Program-made: the position numbers and the translations under genes | The notes under the pieces: model-generated | Told to the model about the DNA's origin: nothing | What the model saw: only the letters and a program-made list of their open reading frames with translations | Databases searched by the model: none | Shown: one piece after another, positions 1 through 5,200 of the stretch | Numbering within the stretch: position 1 is the stretch's first letter | Layout of the letters: each line of letters opens with the position of its first letter | Assembly (NCBI GenBank): GCA_019136035.1 | Contig: JAGVUW010000810.1 | Location: 1-5,200, forward strand | Direction: 5' to 3' | Length of the DNA: 5,200 nt | Source of the DNA: Verrucomicrobiota bacterium | Lineage (GTDB): Bacteria; Verrucomicrobiota; Lentisphaeria; Oligosphaerales; JAFGRS01

Positions 1-821
<821 letters not shown>

Positions 822-910
822 GGTGTTGTCTATCCTCAAGCGCGGGGTGGTCTCTCAGGCGCCGCCAGGCGCGGTCGAGTCTCGCGGCCGGGGCCGCGTC
901 GCGTGCGGTA

Positions 911-1600
911 CTATAGCGCGCCGTCAGGGGCGGCGCCGTACTCGGCGCGGTAGGCATCAATGCGGGCCTTGATGGCGTCGTCGAGGACGACGCGGCCGGC
1001 CACCGGGCGGTTGTGGAGGTGTTCGACGACCTCGTCGAGGGTGACGATGGCGCAGGCGGTCATGCCGTAGGTGGCGCGGACCTCCTGCAGGGCGCTGCGG
1101 CTGCCCGTGCCGCGTTCCATGCGGTCGACGCCGACGATGAGGCCGGCGAGGTGGACCTTCGCGGCGGCCTGCAGGAGCGGCACGGTCTCACGCACGGAGG
1201 TGCCGGCGGTGATGACGTCCTCGATGATGACGACGCGGTCGCCATCACGGAGCTTGTGGCCGATGAGGGCGCCGCCCTCGCCGTGGTCCTTCTGCTCCTT
1301 GCGGTTGAAGCAGTAGCCGACATCGCGGCCGTGTTCGGCGGCCAGGGCGATGGCGGCGGCGACGGCCAGGGGGATGCCCTTGTAGGCCGGCCCGAAGAGG
1401 ACATCGACGTCCGGCCCGAAGGCGGCGGTGAGGGCCTGCGCGTAGAAGCCGCCGAGGCGCCGGGCCTGCTCGCCGGTGCGGTAGTTGCCTGTATTAATGA
1501 AGAAGGGGGTACGGCGGCCGCTCTTGGTGACGAAGTCGCCAAAGGTCAGCACGCCGGCTGAGACCATGAACTCGATGAAGTCGCGCTGGTAGTCCTGCAT
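911..1600 (-). CDS. pyrE: Orotate phosphoribosyltransferase
   Basis: This cytoplasmic enzyme joins orotate to PRPP to give orotidine 5'-monophosphate, the fifth step of de novo pyrimidine synthesis. The 229-residue product is complete and close to the E. coli type (213 residues). Residues 27-38 hold the SGRRTPFFINTG substrate segment and 68-78 hold LFGPAYKGIPL. Residues 98-110 form the mobile catalytic loop, with FNRKEQKDHGEGG and its lysines. Residues 123-135 carry the PRPP-binding VVIIEDVITAGTS motif, and 158-161 carry VDRMER. The reading frame stays open upstream to an ATG at 1735, but those 45 extra residues are unlike the family. The ATG at 1600 gives the normal N-terminus MQDYQRDFIEF, has an AGGGA five bases upstream, and lies downstream of a strong promoter that would exclude the earlier ATG. 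The stop overlaps a TATAGT sequence (910-915) on the same strand. icd follows after 89 bp. Confidence 0.97.
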   Translation of the reverse strand: MQDYQRDFIEFMVSAGVLTFGDFVTKSGRRTPFFINTGNYRTGEQARRLGGFYAQALTAAFGPDVDVLFGPAYKGIPLAVAAAIALAAEHGRDVGYCFNRKEQKDHGEGGALIGHKLRDGDRVVIIEDVITAGTSVRETVPLLQAAAKVHLAGLIVGVDRMERGTGSRSALQEVRATYGMTACAIVTLDEVVEHLHNRPVAGRVVLDDAIKARIDAYRAEYGAAPDGAL

Positions 1601-1656
1601 GGGTGTCCCTGTCTGTCTGCGTGGTGCGCTTCTTTGCAGTCGTTGGCGGCACCCCC
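1601..1656 (-). promoter_or_regulatory. pyrE leader with possible 5'-end/RBS pairing
   Basis: The predicted untranslated leader begins with GGGGGUGCC (1656-1648). Its GGGUG (1654-1650) is complementary to CACCC (1605-1601) directly before the start codon. The next two bases, CC, can pair with two Gs of the AGGGA site if one A bulges out. The G run alone could also choose among start points. A competing pairing of GGUGC with GCACC inside the leader is also possible. The pairing is seen in the sequence; a regulatory role is inferred by analogy with the enteric pyrC and pyrD leaders. Confidence 0.3.
1606..1610 (-). promoter_or_regulatory. pyrE ribosome-binding site
   Basis: AGGGA lies five bases before the ATG at 1600. 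It decides between this start and the in-frame ATG at 1735, which would add 45 residues unlike the PyrE family and would lie upstream of the predicted promoter. Confidence 0.65.
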
Positions 1657-1658
1657 AG

Positions 1659-1687
1659 AGTGTAGGCAGGCGACCGCCCGTCGTCAA
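1659..1687 (-). promoter_or_regulatory. Predicted sigma70-type promoter of pyrE
   Basis: Read on the minus strand, a TTGACG -35 box (1682-1687, five of six consensus bases) is followed by exactly 17 bases and a TACACT -10 box (1659-1664, four of six). Initiation would fall in the G run at 1652-1656, giving a leader of about 52-56 nt before the ATG at 1600. The position between the stop of the upstream gene (1740) and pyrE suits a separate pyrE or pyrE-icd transcript. No experimental support is available, and promoter rules for this organism are unknown. Confidence 0.65.
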
Positions 1688-1739
1688 GCCGTCGCCGCTG
1701 CGAGGCAGGGCTGTTTGGACGTCCGGTTCTAGCACCCCT

Positions 1740-3881
1740 TCAGGGCGCCGTGCTCAGCCGGTAGACGTGGCGTTCATAGGGGCCGAATCGGTCTTCCCAG
1801 GCGCCGCCGTCACGGCGGATGTCGCGGTCCTCGAAGAGGACGCTGATGGCCGGCCCGCCGGCCGGGCTGGCCAGGGTGAAGCGGGCCTCGCAAGGGCGGC
1901 TGGTGGTGTTGACGGCGACGACGACCACGGCTTCGGGGGTGGCGTAGGCCTTGGCCATGACCTGGGGCTGGCTGCAGGTCAGTGCCGGTGCCGCGGTTAG
2001 GCTGCCGAGGGCCGGTGCGATGGCGTCGATCTCGATGCACAGCGCCCGCATCTCGTCGAGGCACTCGCGAGTGCGGGGCACCTGGGCGAAGTAGTACAGC
2101 CCGCGGGCGCCGGCGAGGATGGAGCCGTAGGCCATGCAGGAGAGCTCCCGCGGGGTGGGCTCGCGCGCCATCCAGTAGGCATAGCCGGTGCCCTGCAGCC
2201 ACATCCACACCGGCTTGCGCTCCGGTGCCGCCGCCGCCGCCATGCGGCTGACGGCGTGGACGGCCGCCATGGGGTTGCTGTGAGGGATGGGGTAGACGTC
2301 GGTCGAGTAGATGTCACCGGTCTGATTCTCGAGGCGGTTGGCGAGGTAGTTGACGAAGGCCGGGTGGGCCGGGTCGAGCTGTTTGGCCAGGTGGACGCGG
2401 GCGTCGGCCTCGGCGAAGCGGCTGCCGCTCGGTTCGTCGAAGACGTACCAGCAGAGCAGGGCCGGGTGTTCCCGCAGGGCCGTGATGTGGGCGGTGAACT
2501 GCTCCCGCGACATGCGGCCGTCGAGCCAGGGCACGAGGCGCAGGCCGACCGCGGCGCAGCGGTCGAAGATGGCCGTGAGCTGAGCGGTGGTGAGGCTCTC
2601 GCGGATCTGGATGCAGACATCGCGGAAACCGTATCCGGCCACGGCATTCAGGACATCGAGGTGGCTGACGAACTCGAGGCCGAAGGCGTGCAGGACGTAC
2701 GGCCTGCCGTCGACCAGGAAGCGGCCTTGGGCGTCGATGCTGACCCGCGCCGGTGCGGTCGGCGGCGCGCCGGCGCCGCGTCCGGCGGCGATGGCGGCGG
2801 TGCGCGGCGGGGCTGACCAGTCGACGGCGGCCTCGCGGCTCGCGGTGGCCGGGTCGATGGCGGCGGCGTGGACGTCGTCGGTGGGCTCGGCGCCGGCCTG
2901 GACCTGCACGGCGTCGATCCAGAGCGTCCCGGTGGCGCCGGGTGCGATGGTGGCTCGGAGGTGCTCGGCGCGGGCGATGCCCGGCAGCGCCACCTGTCGC
3001 CAGTCGGTGCCGGCCTCCACGGTGGCACGCTGTGGGCCGCAGCGGAGGGCGACCGGGAGCGCTTCGCGGTCGGCGCGTACCCAGGCCGAGAGCACGAGGC
3101 TCGAGGCCGAGGGCGGCGGCGTGAAGCCGGCGGAGGTGAGCTGGAGCAGGGGCTGACCGGGAGCGTTGTCGATGCGGAGGCTGGCGGTGCCGTCCCGTGC
3201 GACCGTGTCATCCAGTCGCCAATGGCGGCGCCAGAGATCCATATCCGCAAACCAGGGCAGCTCGCCGACACCCCAGTGGCCGCTGCCCCAGGCGTAGGGC
3301 ATGCCCGCGCCGCTGATCTCGAAGCTGCCATTGGGCAGGAAGTTCTCGGCCGGATCGGCGGCCTCGGCCCGCAGACGCCGCAGTCGGAAAGTCGCCTTGC
3401 CGGGGGCTGCACTCCACACCGAGATGCGGAAGCGCTCGACCTTGTCCCAGCCGTTCGGCGTGCCCTCGGCACTGAAGGCACTGAGCGGCTCGGAGTGGCC
3501 GGTCCAGTCGCCGGGCACGCCGCCCCCGAGCACGTGGGCGTACCAGCCCTGGGCGGTGCCGAAGTAGATCATGACCGTGCCGGCGAGGGCGCCGCTATCC
3601 CCCGCGATCTCGAAGGCGACTCGAGCCGCGCTGCTGAGGTCCATAGGCGCGACCCAGTCCCAGCAGGCGCGGGCCTTGGGGGCGGGGAAGTCGGCGTCGA
3701 GGGCCAGGCAGGTGCTGCCGTCGGGCAGTGCCTCGACGCGGACCGGGCGGCTGCCGAACTGTGGCTGCCAGTGCTGCCGTGCCGCGGCCGTGTCGGGGTA
3801 GGTGAACGCCTCCAGGTCGCGCCCGGCAGTCCACAGGGGAACGGCACACAGCAGGCCCATCGTCACCATGAGATGTCGCAT
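1740..3881 (-). CDS. Secreted multidomain glycoside-hydrolase-like TIM-barrel protein
   Basis: This complete 713-residue protein probably acts on a carbohydrate outside the cytoplasm. Residues 1-20 look like a short Sec signal peptide (R2-H3, hydrophobic core 4-17, cleavage near TAG-RD), with no lipobox. Residues about 24-173 resemble a jelly-roll domain (WDW at 74-76, repeated aromatic strands, end ATFRLRRL). Residues about 180-330 start NFLPNGSFE and resemble a CBM4/9-type module. An Ala/Pro-rich linker spans 331-378. A TIM-barrel domain runs from about 380 to 625, with WYVFDEP at 478-484 (E483 as candidate acid/base), DVYPIP at 528-533, WMWLQ at 559-563 and GARGLYYFAQ at 591-600. Residues 630-713 form a small beta domain. 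The ATG at 3881 has AGGGAG four bases upstream, and an in-frame stop sits at 3939-3941. No exact GH family or substrate can be assigned, and a standard second catalytic glutamate is not evident. A sialidase-like gene lies 272 bp upstream. Confidence 0.85.
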   Translation of the reverse strand: MRHLMVTMGLLCAVPLWTAGRDLEAFTYPDTAAARQHWQPQFGSRPVRVEALPDGSTCLALDADFPAPKARACWDWVAPMDLSSAARVAFEIAGDSGALAGTVMIYFGTAQGWYAHVLGGGVPGDWTGHSEPLSAFSAEGTPNGWDKVERFRISVWSAAPGKATFRLRRLRAEAADPAENFLPNGSFEISGAGMPYAWGSGHWGVGELPWFADMDLWRRHWRLDDTVARDGTASLRIDNAPGQPLLQLTSAGFTPPPSASSLVLSAWVRADREALPVALRCGPQRATVEAGTDWRQVALPGIARAEHLRATIAPGATGTLWIDAVQVQAGAEPTDDVHAAAIDPATASREAAVDWSAPPRTAAIAAGRGAGAPPTAPARVSIDAQGRFLVDGRPYVLHAFGLEFVSHLDVLNAVAGYGFRDVCIQIRESLTTAQLTAIFDRCAAVGLRLVPWLDGRMSREQFTAHITALREHPALLCWYVFDEPSGSRFAEADARVHLAKQLDPAHPAFVNYLANRLENQTGDIYSTDVYPIPHSNPMAAVHAVSRMAAAAAPERKPVWMWLQGTGYAYWMAREPTPRELSCMAYGSILAGARGLYYFAQVPRTRECLDEMRALCIEIDAIAPALGSLTAAPALTCSQPQVMAKAYATPEAVVVVAVNTTSRPCEARFTLASPAGGPAISVLFEDRDIRRDGGAWEDRFGPYERHVYRLSTAP

Positions 3882-3885
3882 AGCT

Positions 3886-3891
3886 CTCCCT
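3886..3891 (-). promoter_or_regulatory. Ribosome-binding site of the barrel-protein gene
   Basis: AGGGAG sits four bases before the ATG at 3881, a slightly short spacing. It supports M1 over M5 or M8, as does the basic R2-H3 n-region of the signal peptide that M1 retains. Confidence 0.55.
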
Positions 3892-4014
3892 ATCCCAGGC
3901 GCCCGCCATGGCGGCGGGGCATTCCGAAGCGCAGGCCGTCACGAGGGTCACGGCGGCCGTGCCAGCCAGGACTCACCCGGCGGGGCAGAGGTGCGCTGCA
4001 ACCAGGGCCCAGAG

Positions 4015-4065
4015 CAGGTCCACGGCGCCGCCCGTGGACCTGGTTCACCGGCGGCGCGGTGAACC
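4015..4065. repeat. Two abutting perfect inverted repeats with complementary loops
   Basis: Unit 1 (4017-4040) has 9-bp arms GGTCCACGG and CCGTGGACC around the 6-base centre CGCCGC; its stem extends to 4015 and 4042. Unit 2 (4042-4065) has 9-bp arms GGTTCACCG and CGGTGAACC around the centre GCGGCG. The geometry is identical (9-6-9) and the unit centres are 25 bp apart. The arms of the two units differ at two positions, and each change is matched by the opposite change in the partner arm. The two centres are exact complements. The element lies 88 bp past the sialidase-like stop codon and 133 bp before the next start. Neither strand shows a T-run after the stems, so a classic intrinsic terminator is not supported. 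It could be a processed or stabilising RNA structure, a REP-like pair, or a double operator. Confidence 0.75.
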
Positions 4066-4153
4066 CACCTGCCCGCGGCGTTCACGGTGTCGCACCAGGC
4101 GAGCCTTCGTTGGCACACCTTGGCAGGCCGTCTGGCCCGGGGGTGCCGTGACG

Positions 4154-5200
4154 TCACCGGGAGCGCGCCAGGCGTCGTATGCAGGCATCCTGAAGCACGC
4201 CCGAGCCGTGGCCGCCGCAGCAGTAGGCCAGCAGGATGGCCTCCGCCGTGAAGTGGATGGCGATGTAGCAGAAGCCCCTCTCCGGGTCGTCCTCAAGGAC
4301 CTCGGCGCGCTCCCAGGTGGCGCCGTCATCGCGGCTCCAGGCCATGACCAGCGGGGTGCGGTTCCACGAGGTCTTGGCGGGCTCCGGCAGGCCCCAGCGC
4401 CCGGAGCGGTCATTCCACACGGCCAGGAGATCGCCGCTCCAGGGGTCGCGTTTCATCGAGAGCGGCGAGGTCGGCGCCTGGAAGACGCTGGGTTCGGGCC
4501 AGGACCAGGTGAGGCCATCGTCGCTGGAGACGCTCTGCCACTGCCGGCCGGTGTCGGTGCGGAACCACGCCCAGAGGCTGCCGTCGGTGCGCTGGACGAC
4601 GCCGGGCTCCTGCAGGCCGGTGCCGCTGGGCACGGGCAGGACGAGGGCCCCGGGGGCCTCGTACCAGGTCTCGCCCTGGTCGTCGCTGAGGTAGAACACG
4701 GCGATGGCGCGGGCGTCGTGGCCGACGGCGCTGCCGTCGACCTTGAAGCCGCCGCGGAGGGTAGCGCAGGGGCGGTGGTAGCCGACCGGCATGACCAGGC
4801 GGCCCGAGCGCAGGGCGACGACGCGGTCGTTGTTGAGGACGAAGTAGCCCGGCACCGGGATGCAGCGCCGGGGCGCCGACCAGGTCTCGCCGTCGTCGTC
4901 GGAGGCGCGCAGGTAGGGCAGGCAGGCGTTGAAGCCATCCTTGCGCAGGTTGAAGAGCCGGAGGCGTCCATCGGCACCGCGCAGGAGGCTGACGCTCATG
5001 ACATTCTGGGCGCCGTCGTTGGCGACGAGCAGGCGGTCCTGGTCGTCCCAGGTGCGGCCGTCGTCGGCGGAGGTCCTTGCGACGATATCGGCCTGAGCGT
5101 GGTCGGACCAGCTCTCGCCGCGGTAGCGCGTGTAGGCGAAGAGGATGCGTCCATCGCGGCCGGCGATGAAGGCGCCCTCGGAGTTGCGCGGGTTGCCGGG
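4154..5200 (-). CDS. Sialidase-like Asp-box (BNR) glycosidase, C-terminal 348 residues (5' end outside window)
   Basis: This is a six-bladed beta-propeller enzyme of the exo-alpha-sialidase-like (BNR_2) type, likely exported, although the N-terminus that would show a signal peptide is missing. The frame is open to the right edge. The in-frame ATG at 4999 is internal, because clear family sequence, including NPRNSEGAFI and an Asp box, lies upstream of it. Five Asp boxes (S-x-D-x-G-x-T-W) lie at 5048-5071, 4880-4903, 4664-4687, 4505-4528 and 4313-4336. Counting from the first visible residue, E198 and R214 (in QEPGVV...WAWFRTD), R281 (NRTPLVMAWS) and Y312 (FCYIAIHF) sit where sialidases place the conserved Glu, two triad arginines and the nucleophilic Tyr. 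This is alignment by eye. The first triad arginine may be R5. Many relatives have no proven sialic acid substrate, so the activity stays open. It shares strand and probable theme with the barrel protein downstream. Confidence 0.85.
   Translation of the reverse strand, partial: PGNPRNSEGAFIAGRDGRILFAYTRYRGESWSDHAQADIVARTSADDGRTWDDQDRLLVANDGAQNVMSVSLLRGADGRLRLFNLRKDGFNACLPYLRASDDDGETWSAPRRCIPVPGYFVLNNDRVVALRSGRLVMPVGYHRPCATLRGGFKVDGSAVGHDARAIAVFYLSDDQGETWYEAPGALVLPVPSGTGLQEPGVVQRTDGSLWAWFRTDTGRQWQSVSSDDGLTWSWPEPSVFQAPTSPLSMKRDPWSGDLLAVWNDRSGRWGLPEPAKTSWNRTPLVMAWSRDDGATWERAEVLEDDPERGFCYIAIHFTAEAILLAYCCGGHGSGVLQDACIRRLARSR

Noticed and set aside
883..898. GC-rich hairpin in the pyrE-icd gap as an intrinsic terminator
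   Set aside because: CGCGGC and GCCGCG can pair around a 4-base loop, but no T-run follows on the minus strand and the stem is only 6 bp. icd may well be read through from pyrE.
910..915. TATAGT overlapping the pyrE stop codon as a -10 box for icd
   Set aside because: The hexamer is five of six to consensus, but no acceptable -35 box is present 16-18 bases upstream and there is no extended -10 TG. It remains possible with an activator.
1605..1618. Short CAGA repeat in the pyrE leader as a phase-variation tract
   Set aside because: Only about three units and non-coding; too short to suggest slippage control.
1601..1735. Longer pyrE start at the ATG at 1735
   Set aside because: The 45 added residues are unlike PyrE, and the promoter boxes at 1659-1687 lie inside this stretch. 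The ATG at 1600 has a ribosome-binding site and the normal family N-terminus.
4015..4065. Paired hairpins as a CRISPR remnant or transposon end
   Set aside because: There are only two units with different spacer-like centres complementary to each other, no cas or transposase gene, and no target-site duplication.
2868..4151. A 427-codon plus-strand open frame, and other long plus-strand frames at 162-953, 1013-1561 and 2256-2816
   Set aside because: They lie antisense to well-supported genes, their translations are low-complexity Ala/Gly/Arg/Val-rich with no motif, and long antisense open frames are expected at this GC content. The 2868 frame also runs across a gene boundary and a spacer.
4154..4999. 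Start of the sialidase-like gene at the in-frame ATG at 4999
   Set aside because: The 67 codons upstream to the window edge encode family sequence including a full Asp box, so the gene starts beyond the window.

Overview
The window is very GC-rich (by eye well above 60%, with G or C in most third codon positions). All four genes lie on the minus strand, so transcription runs from right to left. It looks like chromosomal DNA of a GC-rich bacterium. An Asp-box sialidase-like enzyme beside a large secreted TIM-barrel protein recalls the glycan-degrading repertoires of Planctomycetota, Verrucomicrobiota, Lentisphaerota and similar lineages. That placement is a guess: no rRNA or other taxonomic marker is present.

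Layout in transcription order. (1) 5200-4154: a sialidase-like (BNR/Asp-box) protein cut by the right edge, with its C-terminal 348 residues and five Asp boxes visible. (2) 4153-3882: a 272-bp spacer holding the most striking non-coding structure, two abutting perfect inverted repeats (4015-4065) of identical geometry whose loops are complementary. (3) 3881-1740: a 713-residue secreted multidomain protein with two beta-sandwich (carbohydrate-binding-like) modules, a linker, a glycoside-hydrolase-like TIM barrel with a DEP motif, and a C-terminal beta domain. (4) 1739-1601: a 139-bp spacer with a good sigma70-type promoter. (5) 1600-911: pyrE, orotate phosphoribosyltransferase. (6) 910-822: an 89-bp spacer. 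(7) 821 to the left edge: icd, isocitrate dehydrogenase, cut after 273 residues.

The two right-hand genes plausibly act together outside the cytoplasm on a glycan. The two left-hand genes are cytoplasmic housekeeping enzymes (pyrimidine synthesis and TCA cycle) and are separated from the first pair by the pyrE promoter. icd lacks a convincing promoter of its own in the short gap and may be co-transcribed with pyrE. No RNA genes, mobile elements, CRISPR arrays or broken genes were seen. The coding content is mostly familiar. The points worth following are the paired hairpins at 4015-4065, the pyrE leader whose G-rich 5' end can pair with the ribosome-binding region, and the missing standard nucleophile in the barrel protein.
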